64,000 nucleotides of DNA, from assembly GCA_902810075.1 (NCBI GenBank), contig LR778135.1, positions 558,001 through 622,000 on the forward strand. Reading direction: 5' to 3'. This document shows, one piece after another, positions 52,194-60,998 of the stretch (positions are counted from its first letter, which is position 1; each line of letters starts with the position of its first letter). The stretch is from Ruminococcaceae bacterium BL-6. Lineage in GTDB: Bacteria > Bacillota > Clostridia > Oscillospirales > Acutalibacteraceae. Under the pieces are notes generated by a model that saw nothing but the letters and a program-made list of their open reading frames with translations, was not told where the DNA came from and did not search any database. Both the position numbers and the translations under genes were made by a program.

Positions 52194-53654
52194 TTAGACT
52201 TCCTCCGCGAATGTGCCGCTTTCCAAAACGTTTTTCAGAAACGAAAGGGTCTCTTTTTCAGAGAAAGTATTCCCGCTTTCCGGCAAATAAGAGAAAAAAT
52301 CCTGAAGTGCGGAGAAAATGCTTTTTTCCGTCACGGAAAACACCGTATAGTCGCGGCCGGGCGCGGCGTAGACAAAGCAGGCGGCTCCGCCGCGAAAGAG
52401 ATAAGTACAGAGGTTTTCCGAAATTTTCAGCTTTTTGGAATCGATAAGCACGGGGTGGTAATCTCCTTTCAGCGCCGCCTCGTACATGCGCCGCAAAAGC
52501 AGATAACGGTCCGGCAGGGAAAGCGGAGTGTAATATTCATCGGGAATTTCCGTGATCCTGCCGACAGAGAGAAAGCGCCGCAGCCCCGTGTCGGAAAAAT
52601 AGACGCTCTTGATATTCCGCATTCGCTGCGCTCCCAGAGTGTGCTTAAAATAGGCCGGAATCGACTTTAAAAAAGCTTTGTCCGCTGCAAGTTCGGGGGA
52701 CAGATAGCGCAGAAACATTTCGCGATCCGCAAAAAACAAGAGGCAGGGGTCCGGCATAAAATCGTATTCCACATATTCATAGCCTGCGCACATCCGGATA
52801 TAGTACTCGGTCTGCTCCAGTGGATGATGGAAGACTTCCGTCAGCGAAGACGATTTTTCCAGCAGGCCGTTAAAGACGCGCCGGTAAAGCTCCCGGTACT
52901 CCGGCGCGTCGAAAACGGCCGCGCAGGAGCCGTCGGAAGAAATGGTCACCGCGAGGCTGCGCGTCAGAATCAGATAAGGCATGACGCAGGTATTCCCAAA
53001 ATGGCTGCCGACGCTGTCGTAGTAGTACCAGGGGGAATATTTGCATCCGGCGGCGATGATCGGCATGATGCTGCGCAGACAGTTCAGATTGTAGATACTG
53101 TTTTTTTCTTTTAAAGAGTTTTCCAGGCAGATGATGTGTTGGATGCAAAGATCCCTGTGGCGGATCCCGACCAAAGCGAGCTGTTCCAGCAGAAAAGGGT
53201 ATTCCGGCTGTGCCAGCACCTGAATCCGGCCGTTCCCGCGCGAGGCTTCTTCCTCCAGCACGGTTTTGACCAGATAGTTTACCTCCAGCTTTCCGTAAAC
53301 CGTGCCGCCGGAAAGAATTCGGCGCGGGTGATCCTGCGGAACGAGAGGCTCTTCTTCACAGGGGGTCGGGGGGTCAACATTTGCGAAAAATTCCGACACC
53401 GCCCTGCGGCGGGCGTAAACTCTTTCCCCCATTCTGGCGATCTTGTAATTTTGCATCAGCCGTTCCGTCTCCTTTGGGTCCAGCAAAAGGACGGACGCGA
53501 ATTTTTCCACGACGGAACGGTCCGCCGGCAGACGGTCTCCTTTTAAAATCTTGTGGATCAGGGTGCGGTCTGTGCCGCACCCTGCCGCAAAGGCATAGAT
53601 TTTCAGGCCGCGCTCCTGAATCAGGCCGCGCAGCTGCTCCGAAAACAACGACAT
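52194..53654 (-). CDS. XRE-type helix-turn-helix protein with a large uncharacterised C-terminal domain
   Basis: 486 residues. Residues about 5-65 form a Cro/C1-like helix-turn-helix (LRGLIQERGLKIYAFAAGCG, TLIHKILKG). The remaining ~400 residues are soluble with mixed helix and strand and several Cys/Tyr-rich segments (GCKYSPWYYYDSVGSHF); I do not recognise the domain. The ATG at 53654 has AAAGGA 9 bases upstream. Divergent from the surface-protein gene at 53947 and separated by repeated motifs, so it may control itself and that gene. This is an inference from position. Confidence 0.7.
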   Translation of the reverse strand: MSLFSEQLRGLIQERGLKIYAFAAGCGTDRTLIHKILKGDRLPADRSVVEKFASVLLLDPKETERLMQNYKIARMGERVYARRRAVSEFFANVDPPTPCEEEPLVPQDHPRRILSGGTVYGKLEVNYLVKTVLEEEASRGNGRIQVLAQPEYPFLLEQLALVGIRHRDLCIQHIICLENSLKEKNSIYNLNCLRSIMPIIAAGCKYSPWYYYDSVGSHFGNTCVMPYLILTRSLAVTISSDGSCAAVFDAPEYRELYRRVFNGLLEKSSSLTEVFHHPLEQTEYYIRMCAGYEYVEYDFMPDPCLLFFADREMFLRYLSPELAADKAFLKSIPAYFKHTLGAQRMRNIKSVYFSDTGLRRFLSVGRITEIPDEYYTPLSLPDRYLLLRRMYEAALKGDYHPVLIDSKKLKISENLCTYLFRGGAACFVYAAPGRDYTVFSVTEKSIFSALQDFFSYLPESGNTFSEKETLSFLKNVLESGTFAEEV

Positions 53655-53946
53655 GGCAAACAATCCTTTCTGCAACTCTAAGAACATTGTATCATAATTT
53701 TGGGAAAAATAGGAATAAAAATAGGAATAATTTTTGTCACAAAAACTGTCACATGTTGTTTCCCGGGAATAGAGGGCCTAAACTGAAACTGGTGCCGTTT
53801 TTTCAGAGCGGCCGCCCCGAAACGGGCATGGCTGAAAACGGCGCGAAAAAAACGGCGGCGCGCAATTTGGTTTACAGAGGAGGGAGAAATCTGCGATTGA
53901 AAGAACGCGCCCGGAACACAGACGAAAACAAAAGGAGTGAACAAGA
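53655..53946. promoter_or_regulatory. Divergent control region with tandem 12-bp motifs
   Basis: AAAATAGGAATA occurs twice in tandem (53706-53729), and TGTCACA occurs twice 12 bases apart (53735-53741, 53747-53753). A TACAAT near 53686-53691 on the minus strand is a possible -10 for the regulator. Further right the region is gene-free up to the AAAGGAG of the surface-protein gene. Confidence 0.5.
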
Positions 53947-56796
53947 TTGAAGATCAAACAGAAATGCCTTTCCCTGCTGCTTGCGCTGACCATGGTCCTC
54001 GGCACCGCTTTCAGCACCACGGCGTTTGCGGAGGAGGATGGGGAAGGAACCTCGTCAGTCGCCCCGGCAGAGGATTGGGAAGGTCCGGCGGGAGCACCTA
54101 GCGCATTAGAAGCAGATGATGAACAAGAATTTATTTTCCCGTTTACAACCACCGGTGCTGAGCTTTCGGGATTGGAACTTGACATTTATTTAGGTAACGA
54201 CGAAGATGGCGGCACAGTTGATTTAGAAAACAGGGGCGAAGGGGAAAATTATAGCGAAGAGTATAAAGAGGCAATACAGCTTAATCTCAACGCGGATAAA
54301 GATTCCGTTATTAAAAACGATGAAGATTCTTCCATCAACTTAGATACCTTGCAAAGTTATGAAGGGTCGGCCCACCAAGAAGAAATAAAAGGGTTATTAA
54401 TCAGTTTAAAAGCGAAATTAGCGGAAAATGGTTTTACAGAGGATCAGTCTGCAGCGGCAATTAAAAAGTGGATTGCATTCTATGAGGCGGCCGGCGTGGA
54501 ATTTGGTCATGAGCCATCCACGAGTACGGGAGCAGAAACAATAGCAGAAATTACAGCAGGCTCCGTCGAGAGGGTAAAAAGCAGCGTTTCCTATCAGGCT
54601 GACAATAGTGATGAGAAGGAAAAAGGTACATGGACGCTTACGCTGAATACGAAAAAGCTTCTGGACGCCGGTTTCACCGACATCCAATTCCTTGTTAAAG
54701 CCCAAGCCCAAGAAGGGGAGACGGTTGTGTCCTGGGGCAATAACAACTACAATGCGCTAGGGAAAGGTGAGCCCAAGGCTTATCTCTATACGATCACCGA
54801 GCCCGGAGATGATGGTGAAATCACAGACGAAACCGCTTTGAAAAAAGCGATCGAAAAGGCCAGCAATGGCGATACCATTATGCTCGGCGGTGATGTTGAC
54901 GTTTCCGAATCAATTGTCATCGATAAACCGCTTACCCTCGATGGAGACGGTTACACAATCAAGGCTGCCGATGGCAGTACATTCACCGCAAATTTAGGGG
55001 ATGACCCTGCCTGCGTCCTTTCCGTAACCGCTGATGACGTTGCCATTCAAGATGTCACGATTGACTGCAATGTTGACAACGTTACAATAGCACCGAATGA
55101 GACTACCGGCGGCGGAAAAGCGGACAATACCACTTATGCGGGTATCTACATCCAGCAAAAAACCGGTGTTGAATTGTCAGATGTAACGGTCAAAAATCTG
55201 AAAAAAGACGGTTACAGCTGGAATGAGGGTAATGCTTTCTATGGGATTTACATTAACGAGGAAGACCATAAAAAGCAGGGCACGAATGGCTCTTTTTCCT
55301 ATACTAAGGCACAAACTTCTGTGACGGTTGATAATCTTACCTTTGACAGCACGCTTGCCGGGGTTTATGTAAGGCCCGCCAGAGCAACAGCAACAGCAAC
55401 AGGTGAGGTTGATGAAAATACTCCTTTGCTGGAGGTGGGTTCTGAGGGCGTTACTTTAAAGAACAGCGTGTTGCCTTCCTCGCCCATTTTGGTTCAGCTG
55501 CGTACAACGCAGACAGATAGCAAAAGCGCCATTGATGCAGCGAAAAAATATGTTCAGTTCAGTGACGGCGATTCTGATAACTGGGTGGCGGCTTGGTTAG
55601 GTAATCTGGGAATAAATCAACGGGTTGCCTTTGCGCCCGACAGCGTTTTCTATTCCGCGGATTTGGAGTTAGAGGAAGATGAACAGCTTCCCTTAATGCC
55701 CCAGAGCACACCGGAGGAGATACAAAAAGCCATAACATGGTCAAGTGGTTCGAAGGACGTCGCAACAGTTCAGAACGGCGTCGTTACTCCCCTCAGCAAA
55801 GGTAAAGCCAACATTACCGCGACCATCGGTACGGGGGATCAGGCCATAACCGCAATTGTAATGATCAATGTCCTTGACAATGGTGAAACCCCTGCTCTGT
55901 ATTCCATCGGCGGAAAAGTGGATGCCGGTGAAACAGGGGCTTCCGTAAGCGGAATCACTGTCGATCTGTACGCCGCCGACGATACGGAACATGAAGCCCC
56001 TCTCGCCAGTGCGACTACCGACGAGAACGGTAAGTACTCTTTCACAGATAAGGTGGCGGCTGGAGAATATGTAGTCGTAGTTGCTGCTTCCGAAGGCAAA
56101 TATGCTGAATCTACGGCAAGTGTCACTGTCAACGACGCTGATGTGACCAACGCCGACATCACTCTGGTGAAAGAAACCTCCACCGACGATCATGATAACG
56201 ACCACCACAAGAATAGCGGCGGCTCCGGCTCCGGAAGCGGAAGCTCCGGCAGAGGCGGCCGTACGGTGATCGTAAGCGGCACGGCCCCCGACAACAAGCC
56301 GGTGGTCACTGTCGAGAACGATCCGCAGGGCAAGCCCGTCGTCACGGTAGGCGCAAGGCCCCTGCCGAACGCGAAGCCGCTGACCGCGGCGGACATCGCC
56401 AAAAAGGCGGCGGACGGCACCCTGAACGCCACAGTGAACCCCAACGGGGTTTGGGATGGCAGAACAGTAGGCGCGAAAAACATCGCGCTGGTGATCGACA
56501 CGAAAGAAGCGACGCTTGCCCCCGGCGGCTCCTATCAGCTGGGCGTCAGCGCTTTCGCCGGCCCGGCGGGCAGCACGCTGCGCGTCAGGGCGTCCCGCGA
56601 CGGATTTGTGACGATTACAGCGAACCCGGACGGCACCTACACGATTACGTCCAACAAGCCGGTCAGCGGCCTCTATATCCTCGTGGAGATTCTCGACGCC
56701 AACGGAAACGTGGTCGGGCATTCCTCCATGAAGCTGGACGCCGCGGCGGGCCTTGGCGTCAAACATGTGGAGAACAAGGCTGCGACGATCGTATAA
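53947..56796 (+). CDS. Large secreted/cell-surface protein with beta-helix and bacterial Ig-like domains
   Basis: 949 residues from a TTG start with AAAGGAG 10 bases upstream. A signal peptide (about 1-28, cleaved after TAFA) is followed by an acidic low-complexity segment. About 285-520 reads like a parallel beta-helix (ALKKAIEKASNGDTIMLGGDV, then repeated VT-x-D-N-x-T strands). A Big_2-type Ig domain (ITWSSGSKDVATVQ...) spans about 590-640 and a SpaA/carboxypeptidase-regulatory-like domain about 650-740. A His/Asp and Gly/Ser linker (about 740-770) leads to a C-terminal beta-rich domain with no LPXTG motif. The middle is visibly more AT-rich than the ends, so the gene looks mosaic. Probably an adhesin or S-layer-associated protein. 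Confidence 0.75.
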   Translation: MKIKQKCLSLLLALTMVLGTAFSTTAFAEEDGEGTSSVAPAEDWEGPAGAPSALEADDEQEFIFPFTTTGAELSGLELDIYLGNDEDGGTVDLENRGEGENYSEEYKEAIQLNLNADKDSVIKNDEDSSINLDTLQSYEGSAHQEEIKGLLISLKAKLAENGFTEDQSAAAIKKWIAFYEAAGVEFGHEPSTSTGAETIAEITAGSVERVKSSVSYQADNSDEKEKGTWTLTLNTKKLLDAGFTDIQFLVKAQAQEGETVVSWGNNNYNALGKGEPKAYLYTITEPGDDGEITDETALKKAIEKASNGDTIMLGGDVDVSESIVIDKPLTLDGDGYTIKAADGSTFTANLGDDPACVLSVTADDVAIQDVTIDCNVDNVTIAPNETTGGGKADNTTYAGIYIQQKTGVELSDVTVKNLKKDGYSWNEGNAFYGIYINEEDHKKQGTNGSFSYTKAQTSVTVDNLTFDSTLAGVYVRPARATATATGEVDENTPLLEVGSEGVTLKNSVLPSSPILVQLRTTQTDSKSAIDAAKKYVQFSDGDSDNWVAAWLGNLGINQRVAFAPDSVFYSADLELEEDEQLPLMPQSTPEEIQKAITWSSGSKDVATVQNGVVTPLSKGKANITATIGTGDQAITAIVMINVLDNGETPALYSIGGKVDAGETGASVSGITVDLYAADDTEHEAPLASATTDENGKYSFTDKVAAGEYVVVVAASEGKYAESTASVTVNDADVTNADITLVKETSTDDHDNDHHKNSGGSGSGSGSSGRGGRTVIVSGTAPDNKPVVTVENDPQGKPVVTVGARPLPNAKPLTAADIAKKAADGTLNATVNPNGVWDGRTVGAKNIALVIDTKEATLAPGGSYQLGVSAFAGPAGSTLRVRASRDGFVTITANPDGTYTITSNKPVSGLYILVEILDANGNVVGHSSMKLDAAAGLGVKHVENKAATIV

Positions 56797-56820
56797 TTGT
56801 TCTTTACGAATTAAAAATCA

Positions 56821-56864
56821 GCGCAAAAAAGGCGACGGGATTTTTCCCGCCGCCTTTTTTGCGC
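56821..56864. terminator. Strong bidirectional terminator
   Basis: GCGCAAAAAAGGCG(A)CGGGA pairs with TCCCG-CCGCCTTTTTTGCGC, one bulge. It lies between the surface-protein gene and the converging ChrA genes. Confidence 0.88.
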
Positions 56865-56933
56865 CCGGTGGAGGAATCGCTTGCCGGACGATTTTATGAA
56901 AGATTCTCTTTGTGTAGCAGGGAGCGTTCCTCC

Positions 56934-57506
56934 TTATCTCAGCCAGATCGCGCCCGCGACGCCCGCGAGCACGGTCAGCAAAATCGGATTGATCCGGAAC
57001 CGGATATTGCAGACGGCTGTGGCGGCAAAAATAATCAGCAGGAAAACGGACACCGTTCCGAACGGATCGGAAAACAGCGCCGACAAATCCGCGCCGGGGT
57101 TCAGGAGCACACCCGAAGCGATCGTCGCGGCCGCCGCCGCAATCAGGCCGACCGCGGCCGGCTTGACCCCGTAGAGAAAATCATCCATGATCCGGTTGTC
57201 GCGGAAGCGCGCCGCCAGGCGCATATATAACGTCACAAGGATAAACGACGGAAGCGATACGCCGACCGTAGCGGACAGCGAGCCCCAAAAGCCGGTGCTC
57301 AGGTATCCCACATAAGTGGCTGCATTGATTGCGATGGGCCCGGGCACCACCATATCAAGCGCGGTCAGGTCCGCAAACTGCTGGACGGTCACGGAAAACT
57401 GCCGGGACTCGGTCATGATCATCGACAGCATCGCGTATCCGCCGCCAAAGCCGACGAACCCGATTTTCAGAAAGACAAACAGCAGCTTCAAACATTCCAA
57501 AATCAT
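56934..57506 (-). CDS. chrA: ChrA-type (chromate transporter family) half protein, second subunit
   Basis: 190 residues, about half the length of full ChrA, with six hydrophobic segments. Signature GFGGGYAMLSMIMTE at the N terminus and VPGPIAINAATYVGYL in the middle are typical. The ATG overlaps the upstream ChrA half gene by 4 bases, so the two are made together and probably form a heterodimer. Chromate is the family's named substrate, but the natural substrate of clostridial short pairs is not established. Confidence 0.9.
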   Translation of the reverse strand: MILECLKLLFVFLKIGFVGFGGGYAMLSMIMTESRQFSVTVQQFADLTALDMVVPGPIAINAATYVGYLSTGFWGSLSATVGVSLPSFILVTLYMRLAARFRDNRIMDDFLYGVKPAAVGLIAAAAATIASGVLLNPGADLSALFSDPFGTVSVFLLIIFAATAVCNIRFRINPILLTVLAGVAGAIWLR

Positions 57507-58072
57507 TTCGTCTGCCCCTTTCTGCGGCGCATGATCCACTGAAACAGGCATCCGATCACGCCGGCGGCCAGAATCACGATCAGGGAGTTGATATTTGCAA
57601 ACAAAATCAGCGCGAACGCAGCCAGCATCACCGCAACGCCGAAAATGCTTTTCAGGTTGAACCGCCCCAGCGAAAAGGCGGCCGAAAGCACCAGCGCGGC
57701 GGAAGCGGCGCGGATGCCGCGGAACGCGCCGACGACCGGCCCGTGCTGCGGGATAAACTGCAAAAGGATAGTCGCAGCGAGCATGATGACGAATGCGGAG
57801 AAAGTGGCGCCGAATCCCGCGGCCAGCATGCCGGCCGTCCCCGCCGCGTACCTGCCCACAAAGGACGCGCAGTTCAGGGCCACTACGCCGGGCAGCGTCT
57901 GCGAAAGGGTGGCATCCTCCAGAAAATCCTCCCGCGGCATCAGACGGTATTTTTCCACGACATCCTTTTCAATCACCGGCAGCATGGCAAGTCCGCCCGC
58001 AAAGGTGAACGTGCCCGCCTTAAAAAAGATCAGAAACAATGCCCATAATGTCTTCAGACGTTCTTTATTCAT
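57503..58072 (-). CDS. chrA: ChrA-type half protein, first subunit
   Basis: 189 residues, six hydrophobic segments. Signature FTFAGGLAMLPVIEKDVVEKY and LSQTLPGVVALNCASFVGRYAAG are the counterparts of the partner's motifs. GGGAGG lies 6 bases upstream of the ATG. Transcribed ahead of the second half with an ATGA junction. Paired half-size ChrA genes are a known arrangement in Firmicutes. Confidence 0.9.
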   Translation of the reverse strand: MNKERLKTLWALFLIFFKAGTFTFAGGLAMLPVIEKDVVEKYRLMPREDFLEDATLSQTLPGVVALNCASFVGRYAAGTAGMLAAGFGATFSAFVIMLAATILLQFIPQHGPVVGAFRGIRAASAALVLSAAFSLGRFNLKSIFGVAVMLAAFALILFANINSLIVILAAGVIGCLFQWIMRRRKGQTK

Positions 58073-58217
58073 CGAAAGCCTCCCGATCGCCCTTTTCAGT
58101 TATCGTGCAAAAACGAAGATAAGATGTTGGAGCAGTATTTTTCAAGGCAGGGCGGAGATTTTATGACGTCCCTGCCGCTGCGGTCCTTTCTTCCTGCTGT
58201 GACGCTCTTTCCATAAC

Positions 58218-58314
58218 TAGCATTCCCGGCTAAGAGGTAGAATTTGTCTCTGTTTCCCCGCCAGCGGCGTGGAAGAAATCCATTTTATTGATATCACCCG
58301 AAATGGAATTGCTG
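58218..58314. repeat. Dispersed non-coding repeat, copy C
   Basis: Starts TAGCATTCCCGGCTAAGAGG and ends TGGAATTGCTG, the same ends as copies A and B; the first ~35 and last ~12 bases match best and the middle has drifted. Confidence 0.7.
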
Positions 58315-58604
58315 TAGGGCGCTTTTTCAATGGTAATATATTGCTTTTGCGAAGTCAACATTCTGAATCAAAATTTAATACTGCGGCGTTGTTATGCTGA
58401 CCGGGGCCAGAACGTACGCTTTTCACGCGGACAATCCGTGTCGGCTGTGGAAACAGTTCAATCGCTTTTGATCAAGCTTTAAAAAAGCAGGGCGGCAGAT
58501 GGGTGCAGTCAAGGACACAATTAATCAAGTAACAGCTTCCACGAAACAGCGATTCCGTTTCCCCGAAGGCTGCCATAACCGGTGGACATCTGTGTGAACG
58601 TATC

Positions 58605-58654
58605 AAAAAAGAGCGGCTCAAGTCCGGAATAAGCGGATTCGGCTGCTCTTTTTT
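58605..58654 (-). terminator. Terminator of the sugar operon
   Basis: AAAAAAGAGC pairs with GCTCTTTTTT across a large, partly paired loop, 21 bases after the RpiB-like stop. Confidence 0.75.
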
Positions 58655-58674
58655 CTCTGAAAACGGCTGCAGGC

Positions 58675-59127
58675 TTATATTGATTTCGTCTTATTTTCAT
58701 ATTCCATAATTCGCTTCACCTTCGCGGTGGAGCCGCCGCCTGAAAAGTCGCAGTTTAGCCAAATATCCACCAAATACTTTGCCAGTTCCACTCCGATTAC
58801 GCGTGCACCCATGCACATGATCTGAGCGTTGTTGCTTTTTCTGGAACGCTCCGCCGAATATGGGTCATGGCATACGGCGGCTCGGATCCCCGGAACCTTG
58901 TTTGCGGAAATCGACATGCCGATTCCCGTTCCGCATAACAGAATTCCCCTTTCAAAATCTCCTCTTGCGATGGCTTCCGCCACCTTTATGCCGATATCGG
59001 GATATAATACGGCTACCCCCGCATCCGCGCCGAAATCGGTCACTTCGATATTTCTGGATTTCAGATGCTTGATAATCTCGACTTTTAAGTCATAGGCGGC
59101 TTCGTCGCATCCAATTGCTAATTTCAT
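58675..59127 (-). CDS. RpiB/LacAB-family sugar-phosphate isomerase
   Basis: 150 residues. Features of the family: IGCDEAAYDLK at the N terminus, VLYPDIGIKVAEAI, the active-site GILLCGTGIGMSISANKVPGIRAA with the catalytic cysteine, and HDPYSAERSRKSNNAQIMCMGARVIG. Members isomerise ribose-, allose-, galactose- or tetrulose-phosphates; sequence alone does not decide. AAAGGA precedes the ATG. Starts 17 bases after the SIS gene and is the last gene of the sugar operon. Confidence 0.88.
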   Translation of the reverse strand: MKLAIGCDEAAYDLKVEIIKHLKSRNIEVTDFGADAGVAVLYPDIGIKVAEAIARGDFERGILLCGTGIGMSISANKVPGIRAAVCHDPYSAERSRKSNNAQIMCMGARVIGVELAKYLVDIWLNCDFSGGGSTAKVKRIMEYENKTKSI

Positions 59128-59144
59128 TTTCTTATCCTTTCTTT

Positions 59145-59696
59145 TTATTCAAGGTTTCTGTGATTGGCTTCCATTTTGGCTTTGGTGATGCCCAACTTCT
59201 GGGTCAGATCCATAATGATGATGTCGAACAGGATAAACAGGCTCTGTTCGAACAGGTTGCCCATGGGTTGGATGGAAGGGACCACATCTGCCGTTCCCAG
59301 ATATACCGCTGCCGGAACAAACAGGACGGTATCTGCGATCTTTGCCGTTTTTTTGTCGGGGTCCCCTGTGACCAGAGCGACACGTGCCCCGTTATGCCTG
59401 GCCTTTTCGGCGACATAATGGATATGGCCTATTTCACCGCAGCCGGATGTGGCGATCAGTAAATCCCCCCTGCGGATAGCGGGTGTCGTGTCATCCCAAA
59501 TCCAATGGCTGTCAAGCCCCAGATGCATCAGGCGCATCGTAAAGGCTCTTGTGGCCAATCCTTCTCTGCCAACTCCGATCAGAATAATCCTGTTGGCATT
59601 CAGAATCTCACTTTTGAATTTTTCAACCTCTGTTTCATCCACCCGGTCGAATACCTGAGACAGCTCCCTTAGGATCGTTTTTGCCGTTTCCTTCAT
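59145..59696 (-). CDS. SIS-domain sugar isomerase (6-phospho-3-hexuloisomerase-like)
   Basis: 183 residues, the size of HxlB. SIS fold with the nucleotide/sugar-phosphate site RIILIGVGREGLATRAF, the LIATSGCGEIGHI motif, ARVALVTGDPDKKTAKIAD, and a C-terminal NLFEQSLFILFDIIIM helix. ATG at 59696 (MKETAKT) is chosen, with AAAGGG 11 bases upstream; the next ATG upstream adds four residues. Unlike GlmS-type proteins it has no second domain. Probably isomerises a phosphorylated ketose imported by the ABC system. Confidence 0.82.
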   Translation of the reverse strand: MKETAKTILRELSQVFDRVDETEVEKFKSEILNANRIILIGVGREGLATRAFTMRLMHLGLDSHWIWDDTTPAIRRGDLLIATSGCGEIGHIHYVAEKARHNGARVALVTGDPDKKTAKIADTVLFVPAAVYLGTADVVPSIQPMGNLFEQSLFILFDIIIMDLTQKLGITKAKMEANHRNLE

Positions 59697-59780
59697 GATT
59701 GAGATCATCCCTTTTCTATGTTTATAGAAACTAACCGCCCTTTCCAAATTTTTGGCAGTTCCCTTGGCGGCTGGAATTGA

Positions 59781-59879
59781 TAGTATTTTTAGGTAAGATG
59801 TAGAATTTGTTTTTGTTTCTCCCCGCCGAAGATGGGAGGAGGAACAAATCCGGATTTGCAAGCATAAGTGGAATTGCTG
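59781..59879. repeat. Dispersed non-coding repeat, copy B
   Basis: Starts TAGTATTTTTAGGTAAGATG and ends TGGAATTGCTG, with a central CTCCCC/GGGAGG hairpin. Closest to copy A; it lies inside the sugar operon between the epimerase and SIS genes. A second TGGAATTG occurs just outside the left end (59772). Confidence 0.75.
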
Positions 59880-59906
59880 TGGATGGATTCTGCTTTCAAA
59901 CGGCTG

Positions 59907-60794
59907 CTACTTAAAAACATCCTTTAGAAATTCCATCGATTTTTTCATATTTTCATATACGACGTCGTCAAATTCTTCAAATGCGGTAACGACCTCAAGA
60001 TATTGAATGATATTCTCTGCCCCTGCATTTTTGGTCGCTTTCTTTATTAAATCGGGAGTGACGATCCCTTCCTTTGTGAAATCCCAGTGGCGGTCCAGCA
60101 TACCGTCCGTCTGCTGAATATGAATCGCGCCGATATAGGGGGCGCAGGTTTTCAGCCATAGTTCCATATCCGCTTCTTCCTTGAGCAAAGGCTTGTACAA
60201 GGCGTGCCCCCAGTCGATCAGCAGCTTGACGGGGATCGCAGTCGTACCATCCAGATCCTTCATCAGATGCAAAGACTCTTTGGGGCTGTGGGGGAATTCG
60301 GTGGCCAAAGGCGTCGCTTCGATCTGAATCTCCTTTATGCCTTTCTCCCTGCCATACTCAGCCAGCTTGCGCAGATAATCCAGCGCAATATGATATAACT
60401 CGTTTCTTCTTGCAGGGTCCACCGCGTCTTCATGGGTCATTCCGCCGATCGGTGTTCCGATGACATCGACACCCATTGCAGCCGTCATGTCGATTGCCCT
60501 TTTAAAGAAAGCATAGGAAATTTCCCTTTCTTCCTTTGTGGGCGCCAGGAGCTGAGCATAAGTGTAAGAGGCCAATCCGCCGAAGGTCGCGGTTATTTCG
60601 AGCCCCTGCTCCCGAAAGGCTTTCTGATATCTTTGAGCGAGCGCATCCCTCTGCGCCTCCGGCCACCAGGGGTCGATCAAATCCCAAGTGAACTGAATAT
60701 ATCGGACTCCGAAATCCCTTTTGCACATCTCTGCCAGCTTTTCCGGATTCAACCAGCGTTTTGTCGCAAACGAAAGATTTAACCCCAGCTTCAT
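59907..60794 (-). CDS. Sugar-phosphate isomerase/epimerase (TIM barrel, AP-endonuclease-2 family)
   Basis: 295 residues of a TIM barrel. Metal-ligand positions are visible: the Glu in IQIEATPLATEFPHS, Asp and His in LLIDWGHAL, His in IGAIHIQQTDG, and a Glu near YLEVVTAFEEF. AAAGGAG lies 9 bases upstream of the ATG. Members include EryH-type tetrulose-phosphate isomerases and 3-epimerases. With RpiB- and SIS-type partners, a role in opening an unusual sugar or polyol is likely but unproven. Confidence 0.82.
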   Translation of the reverse strand: MKLGLNLSFATKRWLNPEKLAEMCKRDFGVRYIQFTWDLIDPWWPEAQRDALAQRYQKAFREQGLEITATFGGLASYTYAQLLAPTKEEREISYAFFKRAIDMTAAMGVDVIGTPIGGMTHEDAVDPARRNELYHIALDYLRKLAEYGREKGIKEIQIEATPLATEFPHSPKESLHLMKDLDGTTAIPVKLLIDWGHALYKPLLKEEADMELWLKTCAPYIGAIHIQQTDGMLDRHWDFTKEGIVTPDLIKKATKNAGAENIIQYLEVVTAFEEFDDVVYENMKKSMEFLKDVFK

Positions 60795-60829
60795 CGTAAT
60801 CCACTCCTTTGTAAACTGATGCTGATCCT

Positions 60830-60986
60830 TAGGCCTCGTTTGAAAAATCAAGGAACTAGTCTGTTTCGGCTAAAATCGTGCCGTCCTGCGTCAAAAATGC
60901 TCGGAATCCGGAAAGGATCTTTTTTCCTTGTTCGGCGCAATTTTATTCCGAAAATCCGTCGTTTTTTATTCCTCAAACAAGGCCTA
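60830..60986. mobile_element. MITE-like element
   Basis: 157 bp with terminal inverted repeats TAGGCCTCGTTTGA / TCAAACAAGGCCTA (13 of 14 paired), flanked by TA, as in Tc1/mariner-IS630 type insertions. No coding capacity. Contains a CGGAAAGGATC...CCTTGTTCGG stem. It lies within the sugar operon between permease and epimerase genes. Confidence 0.7.
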
Positions 60987-60998
60987 GCTGATAAAAGC

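Larger units (their letters stand above)
58073..58674. other. Gene-free interval containing repeat copy C
   Basis: 602 bases with no gene. It holds the dispersed repeat (58218-58314) and the terminator of the RpiB-like gene (58605-58654). From 58315 to 58604 nothing else is recognised. Confidence 0.5.
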
